From contig CAYZAW010000051.1 of assembly GCA_964476505.1 (NCBI GenBank), positions 1 through 13,773 of the forward strand: a DNA stretch of 13,773 bases, written 5' to 3'. The translations under genes and the position numbers were made by a program. The DNA comes from CAYZAW01 sp964476505 (lineage in GTDB: Bacteria; Bacillota; Clostridia; Christensenellales; CAG-138). This document shows, piece by piece, positions 6,040-12,696 of the stretch (its first letter is position 1; each line of letters begins with the position of its first letter). Below the pieces are notes generated by a model. That model was not told the origin of the DNA. It did not search any database and saw nothing but the letters and a program-made list of their open reading frames with translations.

Positions 6040-6277
6040 ATGCTGTGATGCGGAGCAGCGTGAACACAACGTTTTAAGAGAGCCGCCGGTTGGTGCAAGG
6101 CGGCACGAAGGTTCACACAACTCGCCGCGGAGCACCGCTGCCGAAGGAATGTAAGCACGGCGTACCCCTGCGTTAAAGGGAAAAAGGCCAAGGGCGGCAA
6201 GCCGCCTGCGGCGAAAAAGAGTGGTACCACGAACGGCGGCTTTCGTCTCTTTCATAAGAGGAAAGCCGTTTTATTTT
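6040..6277 (+). ncRNA. T-box leucine riboswitch (leuS leader)
   Basis: A tRNA-sensing leader that lets leuS be transcribed when tRNA-Leu is uncharged. Stem I is recognisable by AGAGAG at 6077-6082, the GCCGCC/GGCGGC stem (6082-6087 and 6099-6104) and the classical terminal loop GGTTGGTGCAA (6088-6098). The specifier candidate is CTC (Leu) at 6121-6123, followed by G. GGCGGC/GCCGCC at 6193-6206 would be stem III. The T-box core is GAGTGGTACCACG at 6219-6231; its TGGT bulge matches tRNA ending ACCA, as expected for tRNA-Leu. The terminator is CGGCTTTC/GAAAGCCG (6237-6244, 6261-6268) with an inner CTCTT/AAGAG stem, followed by TTTTATTTT to 6277. The specifier assignment rests on hand folding; the T-box identity is secure. 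Confidence 0.95.
6237..6277 (+). terminator. Regulated terminator of the leuS T-box
   Basis: CGGCTTTC (6237-6244) pairs with GAAAGCCG (6261-6268), extended by CTCTT/AAGAG inside, and is followed by TTTTATTTT. The 5' arm overlaps the end of the T-box antiterminator region, so the two structures exclude each other. Confidence 0.9.
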
Positions 6278-6309
6278 GGAAAGCGACAGAAATTGGAGGA
6301 GCATACAAC

Positions 6310-8733
6310 ATGGTCGAGCGTTACGATCCGGAAGCAATCGAGCTGAAATGGCAAAAGAAATGGGAAGACGCGCACTGCTTTGAGGCAGAAGCCTCCCATG
6401 AAAAGCCCAAGTTTTACGGGCTGATCGAATTCCCCTACCCCTCGGGCATGGGGCTGCACGTTGGCCACCCCAGAAGCAATACGGCGCTAGACATCATCTG
6501 CCGCAAGCGCCGCATGGAGGGCTACAACGTACTGTATCCCATCGGCTGGGACGCATTCGGCCTGCCCACGGAAAATTACGCCATCAAAACCGGCATCCAT
6601 CCCGCCAAGGTCACGGAAGAAAACGTGGCGCGCTTCCGCAAGCAGCTAAAGCGGCTGGGCTTCTCCTTCGATTGGTCGCGCGAGGTCAACACCACCGATC
6701 CTTCGTATTATAAATGGACGCAGTGGATCTTCCAAAAGCTCTTTGAAAAGGGCTTGGCGTACAAGGCGGAGATCCCCATCAACTTCTGCACCTCCTGCAA
6801 GGTCGGCCTTGCCAACGAGGAAGTGGTGGAGGGCGTTTGCGAGCGCTGCGGCGGCACGGTCGTGCGTAAGGTCAGAAGCCAGTGGATGCTCAAGATCACA
6901 GAATACGCCCAACGCTTGATCGACGACTTGGACGATATCGACTTTATCGAAAAGGTAAAGATCCAGCAGAAAAACTGGATCGGCCGCAGCACCGGCGCGG
7001 AGGTGGTGTTCCCCATCAAGGACTACGCCGAGGGCTTGCGCGTATACACCACGCGTGTGGATACGCTGTTTGGCGCAACGTACATGGTAGTATCCCCGGA
7101 GCATCCGTTGATGGAGCAATTAAAAGACCGCATCACCAACATGGACGAGGTGCGCGCGTATCAGGCTGCCGCCGCCAAGAAGTCCGACTTTGAGCGTTCT
7201 GAGCTCACCAAGGACAAAACCGGTGTGGAATTAAAGGGCATCAAGGCCATCAACCCCGTGAACGGCAAGGAAATCCCCATCTGGATTTCCGATTACGTTT
7301 TGATGGGCTACGGCACAGGCGCCATCATGGCAGTTCCCGCACACGACGAGCGCGACTGGGATTTTGCCAAGAAGTTCAACCTGCCCATCGTTGAGGTGGT
7401 TGCAGGCGGCAAAAACGTGCAGGAAGAAGTGTTTACAGACGTTGCCACCGGCAAGCTGGTCAACTCCGAGTTCTTAAACGGCCTCGAGGTCAAGGAAGCC
7501 ATCGCCAAGATGATCGACTGGCTGGAGGAAAAGGGCATCGGCACCCGCAAGGTGAATTATAAGCTTCGCGACTGGGTGTTCTCCCGCCAGCGTTACTGGG
7601 GCGAGCCTATCCCGCTGGTACACTGCGACAAGTGCGGCTGGGTGCCCATCCCCGAAAACGAGCTGCCTTTAAAGCTGCCGGAGATCGCGGAATACATGCC
7701 CGCCGAGGACGGTTCCTCTCCGCTTTCCCGCGCCACGGATTGGATCAAGTGCACCTGCCCCAAGTGCGGCGGCCCTGCCGAGCACGATACGGACACCATG
7801 CCCAACTGGGCGGGTTCCTCTTGGTACTTCCTGCGGTATATCGACCCGCATAACGACAAAGAACTGGCCTCCAAGGAGGAGCTGGAATACTGGTGCCCGG
7901 TNNNNNNNNNNNNNNNNNNNNNNNNNNACGGCGGTATGGAGCATACCACGCTGCACTTGCTGTATTCCCGGTTCTGGCACAAGTTCCTGTACGATATCGG
8001 CGTGGTACCCACCAAGGAGCCGTACCAGAAGCGCACCAGCCACGGTATGATACTGGGCGAAAACAACGAAAAAATGTCCAAGTCCCGCGGCAACGTTATC
8101 AACCCGGACGAGATCGTGAACGACCTTGGCGCGGATTCCTTCCGCCTGTACGAAATGTTCATGGGCGCGTTCGATCAGCCTATCCCCTGGAGCACCATGG
8201 GCGCGCGCGGCTGCCGCAGGTTCTTGGAGCGCGTATGGCGCTTGCAGGATATGCTTTCCGGTGAGGGCGAAAGCGCAGATATGCGCGGCAAGCTGCACGC
8301 CTGCATCAAAAAAGTGTCGGAAGACTACGAGCGCATGAAGTTCAACACCGCCATCGCGGCTATGATGGCGCTGGTAAACGACTTTTACGCCAAGGGCAGC
8401 ATCACGCGTGACGAGCTGCATACGCTGTTGACCATACTCGACCCCGTTGCCCCGCATATCGCAGAGGAAATGAACGAAACCTTAGGGTTTGCACCTTTGT
8501 ACGCCACCGCTTGGCCTTCTTATGACGAGGCAGCCTTGGTAGAGGAGAGCGTGGAGATGGCAGTGCAGGTAAACGGTAAGATCCGCGCCCGCATCACCGT
8601 ACCCTCCGACATGGCGAAGGAAGCCGTGGAACAGCTGGCGACCTCGCATGAGGAAGTAAAGCCGTTCCTCGATGGCAAAACCATCCGTAAGATCATTGTT
8701 GTAAAGAACGTGGTCAACATCGTGGCAAACTAA
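6310..8733 (+). CDS. leuS: Leucyl-tRNA synthetase (contains an assembly gap)
   Basis: Class I synthetase charging tRNA-Leu, cytoplasmic, about 807 residues including unknown ones; the family is usually 800-870. The ATP-binding HVGH (HIGH motif) is at residues 50-53 after PYPSGMGL, and KMSKS at 588-592. A zinc-knuckle CTSC...CERC lies at 160-180. The CP1 editing domain shows TTRVDTLFGATYM (near 246-258) and VPAHDERD (342-349), whose Asp discriminates mischarged amino acids. CDKCG and CPKCGG further on form a second cysteine cluster typical of LeuRS, and the C-terminal anticodon-binding domain ends in VNGKIRARI...VVKNVVNIV. The ATG at 6310 has GGAGGA at 6295-6300. Expression is controlled by the T-box leader. 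The N run at 7902-7927 hides about nine residues but keeps the reading frame. Confidence 0.97.
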   Translation: MVERYDPEAIELKWQKKWEDAHCFEAEASHEKPKFYGLIEFPYPSGMGLHVGHPRSNTALDIICRKRRMEGYNVLYPIGWDAFGLPTENYAIKTGIHPAKVTEENVARFRKQLKRLGFSFDWSREVNTTDPSYYKWTQWIFQKLFEKGLAYKAEIPINFCTSCKVGLANEEVVEGVCERCGGTVVRKVRSQWMLKITEYAQRLIDDLDDIDFIEKVKIQQKNWIGRSTGAEVVFPIKDYAEGLRVYTTRVDTLFGATYMVVSPEHPLMEQLKDRITNMDEVRAYQAAAAKKSDFERSELTKDKTGVELKGIKAINPVNGKEIPIWISDYVLMGYGTGAIMAVPAHDERDWDFAKKFNLPIVEVVAGGKNVQEEVFTDVATGKLVNSEFLNGLEVKEAIAKMIDWLEEKGIGTRKVNYKLRDWVFSRQRYWGEPIPLVHCDKCGWVPIPENELPLKLPEIAEYMPAEDGSSPLSRATDWIKCTCPKCGGPAEHDTDTMPNWAGSSWYFLRYIDPHNDKELASKEELEYWCPXXXXXXXXXXGGMEHTTLHLLYSRFWHKFLYDIGVVPTKEPYQKRTSHGMILGENNEKMSKSRGNVINPDEIVNDLGADSFRLYEMFMGAFDQPIPWSTMGARGCRRFLERVWRLQDMLSGEGESADMRGKLHACIKKVSEDYERMKFNTAIAAMMALVNDFYAKGSITRDELHTLLTILDPVAPHIAEEMNETLGFAPLYATAWPSYDEAALVEESVEMAVQVNGKIRARITVPSDMAKEAVEQLATSHEEVKPFLDGKTIRKIIVVKNVVNIVAN
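7902..7927. other. Assembly gap (26 N) inside leuS
   Basis: Twenty-six undetermined bases fall between residues WCPV and GGMEHTTLH of LeuRS. In relatives I recall only about four residues here (such as DWYN or DLYI), whereas the gap as drawn makes room for nine, so the drawn length is probably about 15 bases too long. The reading frame is preserved either way. Confidence 0.95.
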
Positions 8734-8781
8734 GGCAAAATCAGCGCCCACGGCGCACGACCCATAAAAGCACCCAAAACC

Positions 8782-8830
8782 AAAAAGTTGCAGGAAATGA
8801 TAAACCACATTCCCTGCAACTTTTTATTTT
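8782..8830. terminator. Bidirectional terminator between leuS and the L,D-transpeptidase gene
   Basis: An 18-base arm (8782-8799, AAAAAGTTGCAGG then AAATG) pairs with 8808-8825 with one mismatch, around an 8-base loop. The right arm continues into TTTTTATTTT, and the left arm begins with five A, giving a T run on the minus strand. It is placed to end leuS from the left and the convergent transpeptidase gene from the right. Confidence 0.88.
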
Positions 8831-8846
8831 AAAAGTCTTTGGAGTT

Positions 8847-8876
8847 GTTAGAACCTTTCTACAGAAAGGTTCTAAC
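8847..8876. repeat. Perfect 14-bp inverted repeat, REP-like
   Basis: GTTAGAACCTTTCT (8847-8860) and AGAAAGGTTCTAAC (8863-8876) are perfectly complementary with a 2-base spacer. No T tract follows on either strand, so it is not a typical terminator. The surrounding phrases AAAAGTCTTTGG and CCGCCGGAGGC give it the look of a dispersed intergenic repeat. It sits 25 bases past the transpeptidase stop. Confidence 0.7.
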
Positions 8877-8901
8877 CCGCCGGAGGCACGTTCCCCGTAC
8901 C

Positions 8902-10197
8902 CTACGACACGCACAATACGCTGATGTATCCCTTCGCGCCGTCCTGCTCCACCTCGTACCAGCTTCCGGCCTGTCCTAAGATGTTCAGGTCGGTACCGGG
9001 GGCGAGGGTGGTCAGGATGGGATAGCGTGTGCCGGGGCCTTCCCGCAGATTGATCGTATCCAGCGTGGGCTTTAGCATGGCGTTGCCGTCGATTTCGGGG
9101 ATCTCGTCCACGGGGATCTCCTCCACAACGGGGATATCGTCAATCGAAACAGGTACGGGAGGCGCTTCGTTTTTAATAAGGGTCGCCCGGTGCTTGATGT
9201 ACTTGGCGCGAAGGTAGCCGTTTACCCCCTCGTACCCGCCTAAGTACCAGAACTTGTTCAATAACGCCGTGGCGTTGACAACAGAGCCCTCGGGAATGTC
9301 AGCAAGGGTGAGCCCTTCGGTGTCCTGCACCTGATACACGGCGGTATCCGCCGTGGCGTAAGCCTCGCGAACAAAATGTGCGTTGCCGGAAAGATCAACC
9401 GTTAGGTAATACGTTTTAATATAGCCCAGCGAACCGTCGGCAGTTTCCACCTTGCACCAGTCGGGGCCAAGCTGCAAAATATGCACCGCGTCTCCGGCAT
9501 TCAGGTAACCAACGGTAGCGTCCATGCTGGAGAACCCGGAGCGCATGCGGGTATCGTCCGTATTGACCACCGCGTAAGGCATGAGGGGCTCGGGCTTGGT
9601 ATCTATGGGCTGCTGATACTCCGCGTAGGGCACCATCTGCTTTTTCAGGCGCTCCACCAAGGCAGCGTTTTTAGGCTTGGCCTTTGTGACCTCGCATAAG
9701 GTGCCGGGCGGGCAGTTGTAATAGATCCACTTGGCATGCTCCGGCAACAGGCGCACGCAGCCGTGGGAGCGGGCGCTGCCCAACTGCCGATAGGCGTTTT
9801 CGGACATAGAGGCAAGGCTTTTGGTGTCGTACATCACCGTGTGGAAATAAATACCGCGCGTGATCTGGCTCCACCACTGGGCGTACTGCCCGTACGCCAC
9901 AAAGTAGCCAAAGCGCTCCTTCAAATGCCCCAGCTCAAACACGCCGCTGGTGGTGGCATGCTCGGGGCTGCCGGGGGTACAGAGCCCTTGCAGCACGATG
10001 GCACCGTCGTTACCTTGGTCGTCCCGCTCGTAAACCGTTACAACACAGTTGACCCGGTCTACCTCAATGCGGTAGCGGGACGGGTCGGTGTTCTCATAAT
10101 CTACCTTGCTGGTGTAGCCCGGCAGTACCTCCGCAAGCGCAACGGCGGGCAAAAGCAGCAGTATACCCGCAAGCACGCAGGCCAGTATGCGCTTCAT
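8902..10197 (-). CDS. Secreted L,D-transpeptidase (YkuD) with SH3-like repeats
   Basis: A 431-residue exported protein. A signal peptide (KR, then a hydrophobic core, ending AVALA) is at residues 1-22. The YkuD catalytic domain covers roughly 42-170 and contains the family motif: His119 in IYFHTVMYD, then SHGCVRL with His145 and nucleophile Cys147. Such enzymes cross-link peptidoglycan stems between diaminopimelate residues or attach other molecules to them. Behind it lie bacterial SH3-like modules: one at about 206-267, a degenerate one at 273-338, a Pro/Ile/Glu-rich linker (345-371) and a clear SH3b domain at 374-431 (INLREGPGTRYPILTTLAPG), likely wall-binding. The start at 10197 has GGGAGGA just upstream (10203-10209, minus strand). 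It ends toward the bidirectional terminator. The divergent M14 peptidase gene suggests a shared wall-related theme. Confidence 0.93.
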   Translation of the reverse strand: MKRILACVLAGILLLLPAVALAEVLPGYTSKVDYENTDPSRYRIEVDRVNCVVTVYERDDQGNDGAIVLQGLCTPGSPEHATTSGVFELGHLKERFGYFVAYGQYAQWWSQITRGIYFHTVMYDTKSLASMSENAYRQLGSARSHGCVRLLPEHAKWIYYNCPPGTLCEVTKAKPKNAALVERLKKQMVPYAEYQQPIDTKPEPLMPYAVVNTDDTRMRSGFSSMDATVGYLNAGDAVHILQLGPDWCKVETADGSLGYIKTYYLTVDLSGNAHFVREAYATADTAVYQVQDTEGLTLADIPEGSVVNATALLNKFWYLGGYEGVNGYLRAKYIKHRATLIKNEAPPVPVSIDDIPVVEEIPVDEIPEIDGNAMLKPTLDTINLREGPGTRYPILTTLAPGTDLNILGQAGSWYEVEQDGAKGYISVLCVS

Positions 10198-10348
10198 GGC
10201 GTTCCTCCCAATCGTTATTTCTTCATTACTCTATCAAGTTTTTTCCTTTTATACAAGCGTGCACGGCACGGCGTTGCAATTCGTTTACAAATTCCGCATG
10301 CACGGTTTTCCTGCGCAGTAGAATGTGTGGGAGGGGATGGAATTGCAC

Positions 10349-11236
10349 ATGACCTACGCCGAAACAAGAGCAGCCCTGCGCGGGCTAAAACGCCGGTACC
10401 CGGAGGCGGTACGTTTGCACAGCATAGGCGAAACCTTGCAGGGAAGAATGATATTCTTGGCACAGCTGGGGCGGGAAAACGCCCCTAAGCACATATTGGT
10501 GCAGGCCTCTATCCATGCCCGGGAGTACGGCACAAGCCAAATACTCTTGCGGCAGGCGGCGGGGCTTTTGCGGCGCGGGATCAACCCCGGTGTGTGCTGG
10601 CATATCATCCCCATGGCGAACCCGGACGGCGTGGAGATCAGCATACGCCGTGCCAAAACGCCTTATTTGGTTTCCTTATATAATGAAGACCCTAAGGGGA
10701 AGGCGGCGGGCGTGCCCTTAGAAGCATATCTGCGCCGCTGGAAGGCCAATGCCCGCGGTGTGGATTTAAACCGAAACTTTCCCGCCTGCTTTGAGCGCGT
10801 GGAGGCCTTGCCCGCCCCCGCGGCCGAGGGGTATAAAGGCGCTTACGCCGCCAGCGAACCGGAAACGCGGGCACTGATGCGCTACGCCGATTCCCGCAGG
10901 TTTACATTTACACTGTCTTATCATGCGGCGGGGCGGGAGCTGTACTATGAGTTTTGCCCCGCGCCAAACGATCCGTTAAAAGCCGTGGGAGCACTTTTGG
11001 CAAACGCCGCCGGAAAAACGCTGGCAGAACGGGCAACAGCAGTAAACGGCTATGCCGTGCTGCCGGACAGCGGTAATTCCTTCGGCGGGTTTAAGGACTG
11101 GATGATTCAGCGGCAGGGCGTGCCATCGCTCACCGTAGAATTCGGCCGCGGCCCCTGCCCGCTTGCATGGTGGGACGTATTGTTGGCCTATTGGGAAAAC
11201 CAGCGGCTCTTCGATGCATTGGCGGCGTTCTTATAG
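10349..11236 (+). CDS. M14-family zinc carboxypeptidase, probable murein-peptide hydrolase
   Basis: About 295 residues of a metallocarboxypeptidase. Zinc ligands are His56 and Glu59 (SIHAREYG) and His192 (SYHAAGRE); catalytic Glu264 lies in TVEFGRG; substrate-binding Asn141-Arg142 lie in GVDLNRNF, and MANPDGVE is at 89-96. This pattern resembles bacterial gamma-D-glutamyl-diaminopimelate peptidases that cut cell-wall peptides, though substrate cannot be proven. No signal peptide is visible, so a cytoplasmic role such as recycling imported muropeptides is plausible. The start is uncertain: GGGAGGGG at 10329-10336 touches the ATG at 10337, is 6 bases from a TTG at 10343 and 12 bases from the ATG at 10349, all in frame. 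It is divergent from the transpeptidase gene. No terminator hairpin is evident after the stop. Confidence 0.88.
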   Translation: MTYAETRAALRGLKRRYPEAVRLHSIGETLQGRMIFLAQLGRENAPKHILVQASIHAREYGTSQILLRQAAGLLRRGINPGVCWHIIPMANPDGVEISIRRAKTPYLVSLYNEDPKGKAAGVPLEAYLRRWKANARGVDLNRNFPACFERVEALPAPAAEGYKGAYAASEPETRALMRYADSRRFTFTLSYHAAGRELYYEFCPAPNDPLKAVGALLANAAGKTLAERATAVNGYAVLPDSGNSFGGFKDWMIQRQGVPSLTVEFGRGPCPLAWWDVLLAYWENQRLFDALAAFL

Positions 11237-11354
11237 CGGCCATACCGTTGCCGTAAACCCTTCGATATGCTTGTTCCGCATGTTCTTGCTTCCTTTTTCT
11301 TCCGAAAACCATTAAGATACCAAACGTTCTATGCATATCCTTTTGGAACATACC

Positions 11355-11381
11355 GGAAACGATTCCCGGGAATCATATTCC
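11355..11381. promoter_or_regulatory. Upstream operator-like palindromes of the lacI-family gene
   Basis: GGAAACGATTCC (11355-11366) and GGAATCATATTCC (11369-11381) lie back to back, joined by the perfect 14-bp palindrome GATTCCCGGGAATC (11361-11374). The second abuts the -35 box at 11383. GGAAACG-type half sites are typical of LacI-family operators, so binding here could block RNA polymerase or loop to the downstream pair. Confidence 0.6.
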
Positions 11382-11382
11382 G

Positions 11383-11411
11383 TTGACTTTCGGGGGAGCG
11401 GTATATATAAT
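11383..11411 (+). promoter_or_regulatory. Consensus promoter of the lacI-family regulator
   Basis: TTGACT (11383-11388) and a perfect TATAAT (11406-11411) with a 17-base spacer: the best promoter in the window. Transcription should start near 11418, giving a leader of about 170 bases before the ATG at 11587. The strength of the promoter suggests it also drives the transport gene behind the regulator. Confidence 0.85.
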
Positions 11412-11418
11412 GACTACT

Positions 11419-11454
11419 GGAAACGTTCCCGGTATCGTTGCCGGAAACGTTGCC
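11419..11454. promoter_or_regulatory. Downstream operator-like repeats at the transcription start
   Basis: GGAAACGTTCC (11419-11429) lies at the predicted transcription start and GGAAACGTTGCC (11443-11454) 24 bases further on, close to two helical turns plus a few bases. Both share GGAAACG with the upstream site. Their position is classical for repression, most simply by the product of the gene they precede. Confidence 0.6.
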
Positions 11455-11586
11455 AACAAATTTACAACAATTCGACCGGCTTTTGCCATTGACCGCACAC
11501 CACGCGGGCATCCAACAGCAGCCAAGCACAATCAACCAGAAAAGCGCCCTAGGCTTTGGCCTTGTGGGCAAAGGGAGCAGCAGCGC
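11455..11586 (+). other. Untranslated leader of the regulator gene
   Basis: Together with the promoter and operators this fills the 350-base stretch 11237-11586 that has no gene. I see no known riboswitch or strong hairpin in the leader. The frame is open back through the -10 box, but starts at 11383 or 11410 would lie inside the promoter. The first part, 11237-11350, shows only AAACGTT at 11322-11328, a possible extra half operator. Confidence 0.4.
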
Positions 11587-12606
11587 ATGACGACCATTAA
11601 GGATATTGCAGAGCATTGCCATGTGGGCGTCAGCACCGTGTCCCGCGCCATCAACGGGCATCCGGATGTGAGCCCGGGCACTCGGGAACTCATTATGGAT
11701 GCCATCCGCAAGTACCATTACATTCCCAACAACAGCGCGCGCAATCTGGTCAAGACCACCTCCGATACCGTGGCGCTCATCGTGCGCGGCGTGGGCAATC
11801 CCTTCTTTGTGCGGCTTATCAAGGTCATTGAGCAGGAGATCAACCGCCGGGGCTACACCCTCACCATGCATCAGATCGGCTCCGACGCGGACGAAGTCAA
11901 CACCGCCGCCCTTTTAGCAACAGAAAAGAAGCTGCAAGGCGTACTGTTTTTAGGCGGCAGGTTCAATTACACGGAGGAGGAGCTGGAGGCCATTTCTGTA
12001 CCCTATGTGATGTGCACCTACACCAACACCTTTGGCCACCTGCCCAAGGATACCTATTCCTCCGTTGCCATCGACGATACAAAGGAAGCGTTTCGCGCGG
12101 TATCGCACCTGATCGAGCTGGGGCACAGCCGCATCGCGGTATTGATCGAGGACGAAAAGGACGGCTCCATCAGCGAACTGCGCTACCGGGGCTACTGCGA
12201 GGCGCTGGCGGCAAACAACATTCCGTTTGACCCAAGCCTTGTGATCCGCTCCGGCAACTTTTCCATGCCGGGCGCATACGCCGCCACCAACCGCTTTTTA
12301 GAGACCGGCGTGGAATTTACCGCCATGTTCGCCATTGCAGACGCCATGGCAATCGCCGCCATCAAATCCCTTGTGGAACAAGGCTGGCGCGTGCCGGAGG
12401 ACTGCTCGGTCATCGCCATCGACGGGCTGGAGCTTTCCAGCTACACCATCCCCACGCTTTGCACGCTGGAGCAGCCCGCGGACGCTATGGCGGCCGAGAG
12501 CGCCAATCAGCTGGCAGATCTAATGGAAGGGCGCGCACAAAACACCCACAAGCTGTTTGCAACCACCTTGCGCGAGGGCGCGTCCACAGCGCGGCTTGTC
12601 CAATAG
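11587..12606 (+). CDS. LacI-family transcriptional regulator
   Basis: A 339-residue DNA-binding repressor. The N-terminal helix-turn-helix TIKDIAEHCHVGVSTVSRAI (residues 3-22) and hinge YIPNNSARNL (about 45-54) are typical of the family, followed by a periplasmic-binding-protein-like sugar domain with SVAIDD, HLIELGHSRIAVL, SELRYRGYCEAL and SVIAIDG. Length is standard (330-345). The ATG at 11587 follows AAGGGAG (11571-11577) with 9 bases between and begins MTTIKDIAE exactly as in relatives. It probably binds the GGAAACG repeats around its own promoter, giving autoregulation, and controls the sugar transporter gene that begins 90 bases downstream. The inducer, presumably the transported sugar, cannot be named from sequence. 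Confidence 0.95.
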   Translation: MTTIKDIAEHCHVGVSTVSRAINGHPDVSPGTRELIMDAIRKYHYIPNNSARNLVKTTSDTVALIVRGVGNPFFVRLIKVIEQEINRRGYTLTMHQIGSDADEVNTAALLATEKKLQGVLFLGGRFNYTEEELEAISVPYVMCTYTNTFGHLPKDTYSSVAIDDTKEAFRAVSHLIELGHSRIAVLIEDEKDGSISELRYRGYCEALAANNIPFDPSLVIRSGNFSMPGAYAATNRFLETGVEFTAMFAIADAMAIAAIKSLVEQGWRVPEDCSVIAIDGLELSSYTIPTLCTLEQPADAMAAESANQLADLMEGRAQNTHKLFATTLREGASTARLVQ

Positions 12607-12627
12607 CCGCCGCAACCACGGTTGTTC

Positions 12628-12656
12628 GCGAAACGGATAAAACCTGTTCGTTTCGC
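12628..12656. repeat. Inverted repeat between the regulator and transporter genes
   Basis: GCGAAACG (12628-12635) and CGTTTCGC (12649-12656) are perfect inverted arms around 13 bases, preceded by a small dyad CAACC-AC-GGTTG (12613-12624). No T tract follows, so it is a poor terminator. It contains GAAACG half sites similar to those at the regulator promoter, so a second operator or an RNA stem that adjusts readthrough is possible. Confidence 0.45.
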
Positions 12657-12696
12657 TGACAATAAACCTAATTAAGAAGAAGAAAGGTGTAAGAAC

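Noticed and set aside
10319..10324. TAGAAT as a -10 box for the M14 gene
   Set aside because: No -35 box is found at a suitable distance and it lies only 5 bases from the ribosome site, too close for a usual leader.
9736..10488. Plus-strand open frame of 250 codons
   Set aside because: Antisense to the transpeptidase catalytic domain and extends across the divergent promoter region into the M14 gene in another frame; no recognisable motifs.
11383..11586. N-terminal extension of the LacI-family protein by 68 codons
   Set aside because: The alternative starts (TTG 11383, ATG 11410) lie inside the -35 and -10 boxes, and the protein family begins at the helix-turn-helix, as with the ATG at 11587.
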